Shown piece by piece: positions 1-9,649 of a stretch of DNA of 64,000 bases. A program made the translations under genes and the position numbers. This DNA comes from Frankineae bacterium MT45. Lineage in GTDB: Bacteria; Actinomycetota; Actinomycetes; Mycobacteriales; Jatrophihabitantaceae. The DNA lies in contig LT629697.1 in the NCBI GenBank assembly GCA_900100325.1, positions 1,116,001-1,180,000 of the forward strand, read 5' to 3'. Every line of letters starts with the position of its first letter. The stretch's first letter is position 1. The notes below the pieces were generated by a model. The model was not told the origin of the DNA, made no database searches, and saw only the letters and a list, made by a program, of their open reading frames with translations.

Positions 1-512
1 GTCGAGTCGACCACGACGATCACGCCGGCCGCATGGGCCGCCTCGACGAGCGCAGGCAGATCGACGACCGCCAGCATCGGGTTGCTCGGAGTCTCGAGCC
101 AGAGCAGCGTCGCGCCGGGCAGTGCAGCCAGCACAGCTTCGGTGTCATCGGTGGCCACGGCCCGGACGCTGAGGCGCCCCAACCGCTCCTGCTCGGCCAG
201 CAGCATCGTCGACCCGGTGTACTGCGTCCAACCGGTAACGACGACCGAACCGACTGGCAGCAATCCCTCGATCACCGCGGTCGTCGCGGCCATTCCGGAG
301 CTGAACACCAGCGCATCGCCGCCCTCCAACTGGCCCAGAGCCTCCTCCAACGCCCGGATCCCGGCGTGCGTGTCCTGGCGGGCGTAGTAGTTGTCGTCGG
401 GTCCGTGATGGAAGGTGGCCGAGAGTTCGATGCCGACGTTCATCGGCGCCTTGGCGGTGGGTGCCGGTCGCCCGGCGTGGACGGCTATGGACTCGGGGCG
501 GAGTGTGGTCAC
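1..512 (-). CDS. Cystathionine gamma-synthase/lyase family PLP enzyme (N-terminal part, cut by window edge)
   Basis: Only the first 170 codons are inside the window. The protein shows the Cys/Met-metabolism PLP fold: the Y-x-R phosphate-binding motif in DNNYYARQDTHAG, the SSGMAA cofactor loop, ETPSNP, and the VVVDST strand that leads towards the PLP aspartate. The Schiff-base lysine lies beyond the window edge. Members interconvert cysteine, homocysteine and methionine precursors; which reaction this one catalyses cannot be decided from the N-terminus. The GTG start was chosen because TAACGT lies six bases upstream, as in many leaderless genes here. It diverges from the lipoprotein gene with only 38 bp between the starts. 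Confidence 0.85.
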   Translation of the reverse strand, partial: MTTLRPESIAVHAGRPAPTAKAPMNVGIELSATFHHGPDDNYYARQDTHAGIRALEEALGQLEGGDALVFSSGMAATTAVIEGLLPVGSVVVTGWTQYTGSTMLLAEQERLGRLSVRAVATDDTEAVLAALPGATLLWLETPSNPMLAVVDLPALVEAAHAAGVIVVVDS

Positions 513-518
513 GGGTCG

Positions 519-524
519 ACGTTA
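519..524 (-). promoter_or_regulatory. Leaderless-type -10 element (TAACGT) of the PLP enzyme gene
   Basis: TAACGT is followed by six bases and then the GTG at 512. This spacing puts transcription initiation on or next to the start codon. Confidence 0.5.
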
Positions 525-550
525 GCGCCTCGCCCGGGCACCATGGGCGG

Positions 551-1216
551 ATGCGCCGACGACTGCTGAGCGCCATCCTGGGTTCGCTCGTCTGCGCATT
601 CGTGACGGCGTGCGGTGTTGGGGGTCCGGATTCGGTGACGCTCAACCGGCGCGACCTCTCCACCACTGACGCCACCGCGGTCACCTCAGCCATCGGCGCT
701 ACCTCAGCGACCGGCACCACCTCAGCCACCGGCGCCACCCCGGCCGAGGCCACCACCGGCGGTGCCTCTGGGGCCGCATCGCCGTACGAGGACGACTCCG
801 CGGTCGTCTCGTGGCGGAACTGGGCGCTGGCCGCGGCGCAAGCCGTGAACGCTGGCAAGGTGCACACGACGGCGCTCGACGAGCTCATGACGCCGGATTT
901 CGCGAAGCAGACGACCACACTCCTCGCGCCACAAATGGGCCTGACCTACCCCGGCCCGATGCCCTTCACCCCGATCTCGGTCACCGATCTCAGCCCGACC
1001 GCCCGCTCCTTGCGGATCTGCCTCGTAACCGCCGGCTTCGCCCACAACCGGAACGCAAAGGCGTCGACGCCAACTCACCCGAACGCAACCAAGCCGATGA
1101 CGGTACGCCCGATGGTGGCGAGCGCGATCTACCAGAACGGCACCTGGCTCACCTCCGGCCTCGCCAGTGAGAACTTCTCCTGCAGCGGCGTCAACCCGCA
1201 GACGCCGACGTTCTGA
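551..1216 (+). CDS. Putative lipoprotein of unknown function
   Basis: The 221-residue product begins MRRRLLSAILGSLVCAFVTACG: positive N-terminus, hydrophobic stretch and a lipobox-like VTAC with the lipidated Cys at residue 21. A Thr/Ala/Ser-rich, low-complexity linker (about residues 34-75, with repeated SATGTT/SATGAT units) leads to a compact C-terminal domain of about 140 residues that resembles mycobacterial-style secreted proteins only in general layout. No enzymatic motif is recognised. The ATG at 551 was preferred to upstream in-frame starts because it gives a proper signal peptide; the ribosome site is weak. It may be a lipid-anchored surface protein, which is inference. Confidence 0.7.
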   Translation: MRRRLLSAILGSLVCAFVTACGVGGPDSVTLNRRDLSTTDATAVTSAIGATSATGTTSATGATPAEATTGGASGAASPYEDDSAVVSWRNWALAAAQAVNAGKVHTTALDELMTPDFAKQTTTLLAPQMGLTYPGPMPFTPISVTDLSPTARSLRICLVTAGFAHNRNAKASTPTHPNATKPMTVRPMVASAIYQNGTWLTSGLASENFSCSGVNPQTPTF

Positions 1217-1272
1217 GCCGACCAGATCGTCATCCGGGGCCGAAACCGGGACTTCGGGGCCTCGGGAGCACC

Positions 1273-1278
1273 TAAACT
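1273..1278 (+). promoter_or_regulatory. Leaderless-type -10 element (TAAACT) of cysS
   Basis: TAAACT, six bases, then the GTG start at 1285. No Shine-Dalgarno sequence is present. Confidence 0.5.
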
Positions 1279-1284
1279 GGCACG

Positions 1285-2709
1285 GTGACGCTGCATATCT
1301 ACGACTCCGCCACCAGGAGTCTGCGACGGTTCGAACCCATCGAAGCTGGCAAGGCGTCCATCTATCTCTGTGGTCTCACTGTCCAGGCGCCCCCGCATAT
1401 CGGACATATGCGCTCGTCGGTGAACTTCGACATCCTGCGCCGCTGGCTCGCGCACACCGGTCACGAGGTGACGTTCATCCGCAACGTCACCGATATCGAC
1501 GACAAGATCTTGGCCAAGTCCGGCGACGCCGGCGTCGAGTGGTGGGCCTGGGCGTACGAGAACGAGCGCGCCGTCATCGCGGCCTATGACGCTCTGGGAT
1601 GCCTGCCAGCCACCTACGAGCCGCGAGCCACCGGCCACATCACCGAGATGATCGAGCTCATGCAGCGCCTGATCGAGCGGGGCCACGCCTACGCGGTCGG
1701 CGGCGACGTGTACTTCGACGTCCGCTCCTTCCCCGACTACGGTGCCCTCTCCGGCCAGAAGATCGACGAGATGCACCCGGCCGCCGACAGCGCCGAGACG
1801 CATAAGCGCGATCCTCGCGACTTCGCGCTCTGGAAGGCGGCCAAGGCCGACGAACCGGCCACCGCCTCCTGGCCGACGCCGTGGGGACGAGGGCGCCCGG
1901 GATGGCATCTGGAGTGCTCGGCGATGGTCGGCCGCTACCTCGGCCCCGCCTTCGACATCCACGGCGGGGGACTGGACCTCATCTTCCCGCACCACGAGAA
2001 CGAGATCGCCCAGTCCGTCGCTGCAGGCGATCGGTTTGCCGGCTACTGGATGCACAACGCCTGGGTCACCATGTCGGGCGAGAAGATGAGCAAGTCGCTG
2101 GGCAACTCGCTGCTCGTCACCGAACTGCTCAAGACGTGGCGCCCGGTTGAGCTGCGCTATTACCTCGGGGCTGCTCACTACCGTTCTAACGTCGAATACT
2201 CCGACGACTCGCTGGCCGAGGCCGCGGCTGCCTACCGGCGCATCGAGGGCTTCATCCAGCGCGCCGGCGAGCGACTCGACGCGCTGCGCAGCGGTGACCC
2301 GAACGTCGGCGCACTGCGTGGCACCGAACCGGTGCCGGCCTTCGTCGCCGCGATGGACGACGACCTTGGCGTCCCACTGGCGCTGGCCGCGATCCACAAC
2401 GCGATCCGTGACGCCAACCCGAAGTTGGGTGAGGCCGACTCTGAAGAGGCGGTCCTCGACCTCGCCGGCCCGGTGCTCAGCATGCTCGACATTCTCGGGT
2501 TGAACCCGTTGGAGTTTCAGGCCGAATCGGCTGAGGATCTCACCAAGGCGGTCGACGGACTGGCCCAGATTCTGCTCAGCCAGCGAGCGGATGCCCGCAA
2601 GAACAAGGACTTTGCTACCAGTGATGCAATTCGGGACGCCTTCGCCGCGGCCGGCCTGCTCATCGAAGACACCCCGACCGGCGCTCGCTGGTTACCGAAG
2701 GAGCAGTAA
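1285..2709 (+). CDS. cysS: Cysteinyl-tRNA synthetase
   Basis: This 474-residue class I aminoacyl-tRNA synthetase charges tRNA-Cys. Visible signatures are the HIGH motif at residues 38-41 (PHIGHMRS), the KMSKS motif at 267-271 (EKMSKSLGN), and zinc/cysteine-recognition residues Cys29 (YLCGLTV), Cys211 (WHLECSAM) and the His pair in FPHHENE. The full length and C-terminal anticodon-binding region favour CysS over the shorter paralogue MshC of mycothiol synthesis. The start has no ribosome site but a good leaderless -10. The stop codon TAA is immediately followed by the ATG of rlmB, so the two genes probably form an operon. Confidence 0.95.
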   Translation: MTLHIYDSATRSLRRFEPIEAGKASIYLCGLTVQAPPHIGHMRSSVNFDILRRWLAHTGHEVTFIRNVTDIDDKILAKSGDAGVEWWAWAYENERAVIAAYDALGCLPATYEPRATGHITEMIELMQRLIERGHAYAVGGDVYFDVRSFPDYGALSGQKIDEMHPAADSAETHKRDPRDFALWKAAKADEPATASWPTPWGRGRPGWHLECSAMVGRYLGPAFDIHGGGLDLIFPHHENEIAQSVAAGDRFAGYWMHNAWVTMSGEKMSKSLGNSLLVTELLKTWRPVELRYYLGAAHYRSNVEYSDDSLAEAAAAYRRIEGFIQRAGERLDALRSGDPNVGALRGTEPVPAFVAAMDDDLGVPLALAAIHNAIRDANPKLGEADSEEAVLDLAGPVLSMLDILGLNPLEFQAESAEDLTKAVDGLAQILLSQRADARKNKDFATSDAIRDAFAAAGLLIEDTPTGARWLPKEQ

Positions 2710-3663
2710 ATGGCAGGCAATTCTTCCCGCAAGGGCGCGATCCGCAAAGGCAAGAAGGGCGCGACCGCCGGCACCGGCGGGCACGGCAAGCAGCGGCTAG
2801 CAGGCAAGGGACCGACCCCGCGGGCCGAGGAGCGCACCAAGCACCCCGCGGCACGGCGGGCGGCGGCGGCGGCGAAGCGGGACCAGCGACAGGGCGCGGC
2901 CCGGCATCGCGGCGCCGAGGCGCCTGAGTTGCTGGTCGGTCGCAACCCCGTGGCCGAGGCGCTGCGGGCGAAGGTTCCGGCCATGGCCCTCTATGTGGCC
3001 AGCGGTGTCGAGGCCGACGAGCGCGTGGCCGACGCGCTGCGCATCGCCGGGAACCGGGGTCTGTCGATCCTGGAGATCAGCCGCGGCGAGATGGACCGGA
3101 TGACCGGTGCGATCCTGCACCAGGGCATCGCGCTGCAGGTGCCGCCCTTCAAGTACACCGACTTCAACGACCTGCTCACCAATGCGCGTGAATCGTCCGC
3201 GGCCCCGCTATTGGTGGCCCTCGATGGTGTCACCGACCCGCGCAACCTCGGTGCCGTGATCCGCTCGGCGGTGGCCTTCGGGGCCGACGGCGTCATCCTC
3301 CCCGAGCGTCGCGCGGCGAGCGTCACGGCGGTGGCCTGGCGGACGTCCGCCGGCACTGCGGCTCGCATTCCGGTGGCGAAGGTGACCAACCTGGTGCGGG
3401 CCTTGAAGGACGCGCAGGAGGCCGGAATGTTCGTCATCGGCCTCGACGCGGACGGCGATCAGACGCTGGATGAGCTCACGCTGGCCGACTCGCCGATCGT
3501 CATCGTCGTCGGGTCCGAGGGGCGCGGCGTCTCGCGCCTGGTCACCGAGACCTGTGACATCACCCTCTCCATCCCGATGTCGGAGGCCGCGGAGTCGCTC
3601 AATGCGTCGGTCGCGGCTGCCGTCACGCTGGCTGAGGTGGCTCGTCGCCGCCGGCTCGCTTAG
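2710..3663 (+). CDS. rlmB: 23S rRNA (guanosine-2'-O-)-methyltransferase, TrmH/SpoU family (RlmB-like)
   Basis: The 317-residue protein is a SPOUT 2'-O-ribose methyltransferase. An N-terminal Lys/Arg/Ala-rich tail (about 1-75) is typical of actinobacterial members. A small substrate-binding domain (about 76-155) precedes the SPOUT knot, which carries the three motifs: [12 protein letters not shown] (near 177-188), [12 protein letters not shown] (near 265-277) and [16 protein letters not shown] with Asn298. It starts on the base after the cysS stop, indicating translational coupling. The same cysS-rlmB order is widespread in actinobacteria. Its 3' end overlaps the convergent YihY gene by 41 bp. 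Confidence 0.93.
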   Translation: MAGNSSRKGAIRKGKKGATAGTGGHGKQRLAGKGPTPRAEERTKHPAARRAAAAAKRDQRQGAARHRGAEAPELLVGRNPVAEALRAKVPAMALYVASGVEADERVADALRIAGNRGLSILEISRGEMDRMTGAILHQGIALQVPPFKYTDFNDLLTNARESSAAPLLVALDGVTDPRNLGAVIRSAVAFGADGVILPERRAASVTAVAWRTSAGTAARIPVAKVTNLVRALKDAQEAGMFVIGLDADGDQTLDELTLADSPIVIVVGSEGRGVSRLVTETCDITLSIPMSEAAESLNASVAAAVTLAEVARRRRLA

Positions 3664-4717
3664 GTTCGCTAGTTTCGTCTAGGTCGTCTGTGTCGTCGCT
3701 CTGGTTTAAGTCGACGTCGCTCTGGTCAGGGCTGGCGTCGCGCCGGTCAATCGCGGCGTCACTCTGGTCGAAGGTCACGTCCACTTCCTGGAATCCCTTG
3801 CTGCGCTGGGCCGTCGCCTGTCCGGTGTAGACGTCGCGGTCGCCGGCGGTGAGCATCACCTCGTCGGTGAAGGGTGTGAGCAGCGAGCGTGGATACAGGC
3901 GATCGACGCGCACGACGTTGATCTCGACGCAGAGGACGGTGATCGTCGCGCCGATGTAGAGAAACGCCAGTAAACCTAGGACGATTGCGAAGACGCCGTT
4001 GGTCGCGCTGGCGTGGTTGACGACCCGCTTCACGTAGATGACGCTGAAGTACTGAAGCACTGGCCAGCAGATCGCGAAGATGATCGCACCCGGTGCGACA
4101 TTCCCTGTGGAGAGCTTTCGCGCGCAGGCAATCCGGAAGACCAGCACGAAGACGATCGAGGTCAACAGGACGGAGCCGACGAAGGCCAGCCACTTGGTCT
4201 CGGTCGCGAATGATCCGGCGCCACCGCCGATCGTCGACAGGCCGGTGGTCACCAGAATCGATACGCCCGCGATGGCGAGGAGCACCAGGCTGCGTCCGCG
4301 GGAACGGAACGGATTGGGCCGCGTATTGCGGGGCACACGCCACGCGGTGTTCATCGCGTACTGGCCCGCCTGCGCCGCCCCGAGGCCACCGTAGAGCGAG
4401 ACGAGGATGCCGATGATGATGCCGCCGGCACCGCCGCTCAGCTGCTGCGGATTGCCCAGCTGGTCACCGACGACCGGGAACTGGCTCAGCGCCGAGTGGA
4501 GGATGCTCTGCTGCGCCGCCGGATGGCCGACGAGGACGATGCTCAGCACCGTGGAGAGCAACAGGAGTAGCGGGAAGAGCGAGATGAATCCGTAGTACGT
4601 GAGGAGCGCCGACAGATAGGGCCCGAAATCATCGAAGTACTTGTAGATGACGGCCAACGGGAAGCTGGCCGCTGGATGCCGTCGCTGGAAGGCATCCAGC
4701 CCGTTGGAGAGACCCAT
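3623..4717 (-). CDS. YihY/virulence factor BrkB family membrane protein
   Basis: The 364-residue protein has about six membrane segments (for example [22 protein letters not shown] and [20 protein letters not shown]). The conserved N-terminal [28 protein letters not shown] region is diagnostic of the YihY/BrkB family, whose transport or membrane role is not settled. The hydrophilic tail from about residue 315 is very acidic and has repeated DQSD-type units, visible in the DNA as degenerate copies of CGCTCTGGTC between about 3690 and 3775. The gene is convergent with rlmB and overlaps its last 41 bp. It is not related in function to its neighbours as far as can be seen. Confidence 0.88.
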   Translation of the reverse strand: MGLSNGLDAFQRRHPAASFPLAVIYKYFDDFGPYLSALLTYYGFISLFPLLLLLSTVLSIVLVGHPAAQQSILHSALSQFPVVGDQLGNPQQLSGGAGGIIIGILVSLYGGLGAAQAGQYAMNTAWRVPRNTRPNPFRSRGRSLVLLAIAGVSILVTTGLSTIGGGAGSFATETKWLAFVGSVLLTSIVFVLVFRIACARKLSTGNVAPGAIIFAICWPVLQYFSVIYVKRVVNHASATNGVFAIVLGLLAFLYIGATITVLCVEINVVRVDRLYPRSLLTPFTDEVMLTAGDRDVYTGQATAQRSKGFQEVDVTFDQSDAAIDRRDASPDQSDVDLNQSDDTDDLDETSEPKRAGGDEPPQPA

Positions 4718-4832
4718 GGTGCTACCCCATCACACCGCCGGCTGTTGTGGTGCGCACCGACGATGGCGTGCGCGTCATGGCGTCGTCACGGTGTTGTCAT
4801 GGTGTCGATTCGCCGACGAGCCGGACGCGAAA

Positions 4833-4864
4833 ATCCCCTGACCAACCCTCGCTGGTCAGGGGAT
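4833..4864 (-). terminator. Hairpin terminator downstream of the ABC ATPase gene
   Basis: A perfect 12-bp inverted repeat, ATCCCCTGACCA and TGGTCAGGGGAT, encloses an 8-base loop. It starts 17 bases beyond the stop codon. No T-tract follows, which is common in actinobacterial terminators. Confidence 0.75.
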
Positions 4865-4880
4865 CCGCGAAGCGAACTAA

Positions 4881-5978
4881 CTAGCCGAGACGCTCGCCGG
4901 TCTCCGGGTGGAACGCGTGCTCCTCCGCCGGCCGGACGTCGATGTGCACCGTCTCGCCGACCCGCGGCGGGATACGTCCGTCGAAGCGGGCGACGAACTT
5001 CTTCGCATCCGGAGCGTCACCGGACAGCAGCCCGTAGACGAACGCGTCCGCGCCGAGCTCCTCGACGAGGGCGACATCGATCTTCAGGCCACTCTCCGGG
5101 TCGCTGCCGACGGTGAAGGACTCCGGGCGCAGTCCGAGGGTGATCCTGCTCAGCCCGGCGGCCGATGCGGCCTGGGCGACCGACGGCTGCAGCGGCAGCA
5201 CGATGTTGCCCAGCTTCGCACCACCCGGCACCAGCTCGGCCTCGCGCAGGTTCATCGCGGGCGATCCGATGAAGCCGGCGACGAAGGCGTTCTGCGGCTT
5301 GTCGTAGAGGTTGCGCGGGGTGTCGGCCTGCTGCAGGAAGCCACCCTCCTTGAGCACGGCGACCCGGTGGCCCATCGTCATGGCCTCAACCTGGTCGTGC
5401 GTCACGTAGAGGGTGGTGGTGCCGAGGCGAGCCTGCAGCGCCGCGATGTTGGCGCGGGTCTCGACGCGCAGCTTGGCGTCCAGGTTGGAGAGGGGCTCGT
5501 CCATCAGGAAGACGCTGGGGTCACGGACGATGGCCCGGCCCATGGCGACACGCTGCCGCTGGCCACCGGAGAGGGCCTTTGGCTTGCGGTCCAGGTACTG
5601 GTCGAGGTCGAGCAGTGCCGCGGCCTCGCGGACCTTCTTGCTGCGCTCCTCCTTGGATACGCCGGCCAGCTTCAGCGCGAAGCCCATGTTCTCGGCGACC
5701 GACATGTGCGGGTAGAGAGCGTAGTTCTGGAAGACCATGGCGATGTCGCGGTCTTTGGGGGCGAGGTTCGAGACGTCCTTGCCGCCGATGTGGATCTGCC
5801 CCTCGTCCACGTCTTCGAGGCCGGCCAGCATGCGCAGCGCGGTGGATTTGCCTGATCCCGACGGTCCGACGAGGACCATGAATTCGCCGTCTTTGATGTC
5901 CAGGTTCAGCTTGTTCACTGCGGGAACGGTGCTGCCCGGATAGATACGGGACGCGCTGATGTAGTCGACTGATGCCAT
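4881..5978 (-). CDS. Orphan sugar ABC transporter ATPase (MsiK/UgpC/MalK-like)
   Basis: This 365-residue cytoplasmic ATPase powers carbohydrate ABC importers. Walker A GPSGSGKS is at residues 38-45, followed by the Q-loop FQNYALYP, the signature LSGGQRQR, Walker B FLMDEPLSNLDA and the switch histidine in YVTHDQ. The C-terminal third is the TOBE/regulatory domain of MalK-type subunits. The start at 5978 is preferred over upstream starts because AGGAG lies eight bases before it. No permease or binding protein gene is nearby, so it probably serves several distant importers, as the Streptomyces MsiK protein does. A strong terminator follows. Confidence 0.9.
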   Translation of the reverse strand: MASVDYISASRIYPGSTVPAVNKLNLDIKDGEFMVLVGPSGSGKSTALRMLAGLEDVDEGQIHIGGKDVSNLAPKDRDIAMVFQNYALYPHMSVAENMGFALKLAGVSKEERSKKVREAAALLDLDQYLDRKPKALSGGQRQRVAMGRAIVRDPSVFLMDEPLSNLDAKLRVETRANIAALQARLGTTTLYVTHDQVEAMTMGHRVAVLKEGGFLQQADTPRNLYDKPQNAFVAGFIGSPAMNLREAELVPGGAKLGNIVLPLQPSVAQAASAAGLSRITLGLRPESFTVGSDPESGLKIDVALVEELGADAFVYGLLSGDAPDAKKFVARFDGRIPPRVGETVHIDVRPAEEHAFHPETGERLG

Positions 5979-6165
5979 AACTGCACTCCTCTGCCGGTGT
6001 GTTTGACCGCGCCGGGTACGAAGAGCCTGAGGTGGCTGCTTCACGGATTTCCGGCTGGCCGACGGGTACCCGCCCCACCGAACTCAAGGCGGCGTCAGCT
6101 AACCGGCATAGCGGTCGGACGTGACCATTCGACAGGAGTGAGCCGGATCCGTCAAGGGTGCGGGG

Positions 6166-6927
6166 CTAGGAACTGAAATCGTTATCGGTCAGGCGTTGCG
6201 GGGAATCGATCGTCGATTTGGATACCGGACGGAACGGTAGCGCGGGTGGTGTCTCGTTCCGCAGTCGTCCCACACCGGCTCGGACGACCCCCATCACCTC
6301 GGCGCCGATGCGCTCCAGCGTCTCGGCATTGGGCGCCATCCCCTGCCAGTGGGCCATGTCCAGCGGCGTGCCGATGTCGGCGACGACGGTCCGTCGGCGT
6401 CGGGGCTCACCCGGCTTGCGTGGCTGGGCGCCCCACTGTGAAATCGGCACCACCGGCACGTCCGGTTCGAGGAGGCTCAATCGGGCGAGCCCGGTCTTGG
6501 GATACATCGGCCACTGCTGCGGATCCTTGGTGGTCGTCCCCTCCGGGTAGATGACGACGACCTCGCCTCGGTGCAGCGCGTCGACGGCGGCGTTCAGTGA
6601 GTTCGCCGCGTCCGTCGAGTACCGGGTGACCGGAATCTGCTGTGTTTTACGCATGATGAACCCCAGTACCGGGACGTCCCAGAGACTGCGCTTGGCCATG
6701 AAGCGGGGGAGTCGTCCGCTGTCCCAGATGAGCCGGGCCACCAGCAGCGTGTCGATATGCGACACGTGATTCACTGCGACGATGACGGGGCCGCGGGCGG
6801 GCATGTTCTGAAGATTCTGCCAACGATGCCGAAAAACAACGGCATTGATCACCCGCAGGATGGCTATGGCTATCCGTCCAACAAATCCGGCGCGAGGTTC
6901 GTCGTGGTGGTCGTCGTGATGGTTCAA
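6166..6927 (-). CDS. 1-acyl-sn-glycerol-3-phosphate acyltransferase family protein
   Basis: The 253-residue protein carries the acyltransferase motifs NHVSHIDT (NHx4D, catalytic His/Asp) and YPEGTTTKD (glycerol-phosphate binding). It would transfer an acyl chain to lysophosphatidic acid in phospholipid synthesis, or to another acceptor. The N-terminus is His/Asp-rich (NHHDDHHDE) and a hydrophobic stretch follows. The start is TTG at 6927, supported by AAGGAG four bases upstream. A second member of the family lies at 33625-34407. Confidence 0.85.
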   Translation of the reverse strand: MNHHDDHHDEPRAGFVGRIAIAILRVINAVVFRHRWQNLQNMPARGPVIVAVNHVSHIDTLLVARLIWDSGRLPRFMAKRSLWDVPVLGFIMRKTQQIPVTRYSTDAANSLNAAVDALHRGEVVVIYPEGTTTKDPQQWPMYPKTGLARLSLLEPDVPVVPISQWGAQPRKPGEPRRRRTVVADIGTPLDMAHWQGMAPNAETLERIGAEVMGVVRAGVGRLRNETPPALPFRPVSKSTIDSPQRLTDNDFSS

Positions 6928-6965
6928 TCTGCTCCTTCGGTGACGTCACAAACGCACCGACAAGC

Positions 6966-7319
6966 CTACGACGCGCAGCGCCTGACGTCATGCCTCCAGG
7001 CCGGTTCGGCACGGAAGCGAGCGGAGGAGCCAGTAAAACGCCGCTCATTCTGGCGCAGCGCGAGCAGTAGGCCGGGGTGCCGGGCCGCGAGTTCGCGTCG
7101 CGCATCCGCCAGCTCTGCGTCGTCCAGGAACTGGTCATCGAGCTGAGCCTGGCTGGCCACATTCCACTGCAAATTCAGGGCGAGTAGCAGGCCCCTACGG
7201 TCGCCGAAGACGGTCGCGTACTCCGGGCGCCACGGCAGTTCACCGTCCAGTCGACGGTCGAGCTCGGCCTCGATCTCCCGCAACGCCGCGTACCGCTGGT
7301 GGGTCTGCTTCCAGTTCAT
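6966..7319 (-). CDS. Small hypothetical protein, unknown function
   Basis: The 117-residue product starts MNWKQTHQRYAALREIEAEL and is helical and charged, with no membrane segment or known motif. The ATG at 7319 has a purine-rich GGCGGAAGAG ribosome site; the longer in-frame version would lack one. I recall similar short proteins in other actinomycetes but cannot name a function. It is convergent with nothing and lies head to tail with the acyltransferase gene. Confidence 0.65.
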   Translation of the reverse strand: MNWKQTHQRYAALREIEAELDRRLDGELPWRPEYATVFGDRRGLLLALNLQWNVASQAQLDDQFLDDAELADARRELAARHPGLLLALRQNERRFTGSSARFRAEPAWRHDVRRCAS

Positions 7320-7474
7320 GGCTCTTCCGCCTTGCCTGCGATGTCGTTCGGATGCAGACCACGCTAGGTAGTCGAGGGGTGTGAATCGTCGTGCCGAAGG
7401 ACCCAATCGCGGTTACTACCGGGGTACTACTCCGACTGCGACCGTGGGATGGTGACGCGCGCCGTCGGGCTGCC

Positions 7475-7480
7475 TAGGCT
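7475..7480 (+). promoter_or_regulatory. Leaderless-type -10 element (TAGGCT) of the histidine kinase gene
   Basis: TAGGCT, six bases, then the GTG start at 7487. Confidence 0.5.
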
Positions 7481-7486
7481 GAACCC

Positions 7487-8749
7487 GTGTCCAGCCGAAT
7501 CGCGTCGATGCCGGAGGCTCTGCGCTCGCGCTACGAAGCCAAACGGGAGCGTCACGGCCTCGACTTTCCGCTGTGGATCCCGCTCTGCACCTACGGTTGC
7601 GGCATCGTCTTTGCCGTCGTTGCGGTGGCCCAGCGCGGGGCGCTCTGGCCGCCGACGTCCATCGCGCTGGCCGGCCTGATCGCGATCCTTCCCGGCATCG
7701 CCAATATGACGCTGCGGTGGTGGGTGCCGTGGTGGGTGAACCTGCCGGTGGTGCTGATCGGTATTGGATGGCTGCTCTCGGAACCGCTGAAGAACTACGG
7801 CCCGGCCGACGCGGCGCCGCTGGTGTTGATGGTCGTGGCGGCGGAGTTGACGGCCACCGAGGGGGCAATCGTCGGTCTGATCGCCACGTCGGCCAGCATC
7901 GCGCTGCTGGTCACCGCATCGACGATCGGTACGCTTCCCGGCGTCATCACCTACTGCTGCGGCGTGCTGCTGGGCTTGGACGTCGGGTACATGATGCGCT
8001 GGCAGATGAGGGCGCTCACCGCCGAACGGGCCAAGCGTGACGTCGAGGGTGCGCAGGCCGCGCTGGCTGAGCGGCAGCGAATTGCTCGGGAAGTGCACGA
8101 TGTCGTGGCGCATTCGCTCAGCGTCACGCTGCTGCACATCACCGGAGCACGCCACGTGCTGGAGGAGGGGGCCGACGTCGCCGAGGCGCTGGAGGCGTTG
8201 GCTGATGCCGAACAGGTCGGCCGGCAGGCGATGTCTGACATCCGGCGCACCGTGAGCGTGCTGGCCACCGAGCCGTCCCAACTGCAACCCCTACCCGGCA
8301 CGGCCGAGATCGCTGAACTGGTGGCCGGATTCCAGTCCGCCGGCCTGAAAGTCGAGTACGAATTGAAGGGTGACCCGGGTACGGTCGCGCCGGCGCTGGG
8401 TCTAGGCATCTACCGGATCATCCAGGAATCATTGACGAATGTGGCGAAGCATGCGCCGGGCGAATCGGTTGAGCTAAAGCTGGACTTGACGGGAGGCGAG
8501 GCGCGGCTGAGTGTCCGCAACCGGGTGGCCGAGCCACGGCAGCGCATGAACGCCGGTGGGTCGGGTCTGACCGGCATGGCCGATCGGGCGCGTCAGCTCG
8601 GCGGCACGATCCGCGCCGGTGCCGAGGGTGACAGCTGGCAGGTGACGCTCCGGGTGCCCTCAAGTGAGAGTTCGTCCGCCTCGCGTCCGCCGGCCCGGAC
8701 GGGCGACGACTGCCCCTGGCTCACCCTCACACCCCGGCGTCTGCGTTGA
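7487..8749 (+). CDS. Sensor histidine kinase, NarL/DesK-type (HisKA_3)
   Basis: The 420-residue membrane kinase has five or six membrane segments in residues 25-170 with almost no extracytoplasmic loop, so it may sense a membrane or intramembrane signal. The dimerisation/phosphoacceptor domain has REVHDVVAHSLSV with His204. The HATPase_c domain shows the N box (QESLTNVAKHA) and a G box (GGSGLTGMADRA). A Pro/Arg-rich tail of about 30 residues follows. The stop codon overlaps the start of the response regulator gene (TGATG), so the two are co-translated partners. Confidence 0.92.
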   Translation: MSSRIASMPEALRSRYEAKRERHGLDFPLWIPLCTYGCGIVFAVVAVAQRGALWPPTSIALAGLIAILPGIANMTLRWWVPWWVNLPVVLIGIGWLLSEPLKNYGPADAAPLVLMVVAAELTATEGAIVGLIATSASIALLVTASTIGTLPGVITYCCGVLLGLDVGYMMRWQMRALTAERAKRDVEGAQAALAERQRIAREVHDVVAHSLSVTLLHITGARHVLEEGADVAEALEALADAEQVGRQAMSDIRRTVSVLATEPSQLQPLPGTAEIAELVAGFQSAGLKVEYELKGDPGTVAPALGLGIYRIIQESLTNVAKHAPGESVELKLDLTGGEARLSVRNRVAEPRQRMNAGGSGLTGMADRARQLGGTIRAGAEGDSWQVTLRVPSSESSSASRPPARTGDDCPWLTLTPRRLR

Positions 8750-9447
8750 TGGCCGGCGAAGCCGGGTCGGAGATGGACGAAGCTGCGACGAACGTGCTGC
8801 TGGTCGACGATCAGGAACTCGTCCGGTCTGGGCTGCGCCGCATCCTGCGCCGTCGAGACGGGTTCAACATCGTCGCCGAGTGCTCGGACGGCGATCAGGT
8901 ACCGGCCGCGGTGGCCGAACACCACATCGACGTCATCATCATGGACCTGCGGATGAAGCACGTCGACGGCATCACGGCCACCCAGCGACTCGGCGACGCG
9001 GGCAGCCACCCGCCAGTCCTGACGCTCACGACCTTCGACGACGACGAGATGCTCTCCGGTGCGCTGCGGGCCGGTGCCGCCGGCTTCATCCTCAAGGATT
9101 CGCCGGCCGAGGATCTGATCCGCGCGGTGCGCACCGTCGCTGCCGGGGATGCCTGGCTGGACCCGGCGGTGACGGCCCGAGTGCTCGCCGCCTACCGGCG
9201 AGCCGCGCCGCCGCGTCCGTCGGCCGGGAGTGCGGAACTCACGGCGCGCGAGAACGACGTGCTGCAGGCGATCGGCCAGGGGCTGAGCAATGGTGAGATC
9301 GCGGCGGCGCTGCACATCTCGGAGCTGACTGTGAAGAGCCATATCGGACGGATCTTCACCAAGCTCGATCTGCGGGACCGGGCGGCGGCCATCGTCTACG
9401 CCTACGACCACGCGATCGTCGGCTCGCCGGACGCTTACCGCGGCTAG
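8749..9447 (+). CDS. Response regulator, NarL/FixJ family
   Basis: The 232-residue protein has an N-terminal receiver domain with acidic pocket Asp20-Asp21, phosphoacceptor Asp66 in VIIMDLRMKHVDG, and the conserved Lys in ILKDSPAED. The C-terminal LuxR-type helix-turn-helix (about 160-225) contains LTARENDVLQAIGQGLSNGE and ELTVKSHIGRIFTKL. It is the cognate partner of the upstream kinase. The ATG at 8749 shares its A with the kinase stop codon. A later ATG at 8773 is possible but would lose the coupling. Target genes are not evident. Confidence 0.92.
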   Translation: MAGEAGSEMDEAATNVLLVDDQELVRSGLRRILRRRDGFNIVAECSDGDQVPAAVAEHHIDVIIMDLRMKHVDGITATQRLGDAGSHPPVLTLTTFDDDEMLSGALRAGAAGFILKDSPAEDLIRAVRTVAAGDAWLDPAVTARVLAAYRRAAPPRPSAGSAELTARENDVLQAIGQGLSNGEIAAALHISELTVKSHIGRIFTKLDLRDRAAAIVYAYDHAIVGSPDAYRG

Positions 9448-9534
9448 CGCGGCTGGTGGTTCGTCGCGGTCTGCGGCCAGACTACGATGGTCTACTGGCG
9501 CGGGCGACACCGAACGGTGCTGCCTGCCCGGCTT

Positions 9535-9610
9535 GCCGACGTGGCGCAATTGGTAGCGCACCCGACTTGTAATCGGGCGGTTAGGGGTTCAAGTCCCCTC
9601 GTCGGCCCCA
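9535..9610 (+). tRNA. tRNA-Thr (anticodon TGT), CCA encoded
   Basis: A complete cloverleaf can be drawn: acceptor GCCGACG/CGTCGGC, D stem GCGC/GCGC, anticodon stem CCCGA/TCGGG with loop CTTGTAA (anticodon TGT, reads ACA), T stem AGGGG/CCCCT with loop TTCAAGT. The genome encodes the terminal CCA. A less GC-rich stretch with an 18-bp direct repeat follows. Confidence 0.96.
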
Positions 9611-9649
9611 AATTCTTGTATTGGCATCGGTTGATGCTTCCCATTTGGC

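Noticed and set aside
1129-2397. Minus-strand frame of 422 codons opposite cysS
   Set aside because: Shadow frame typical of high-GC DNA; cysS has both class I motifs.
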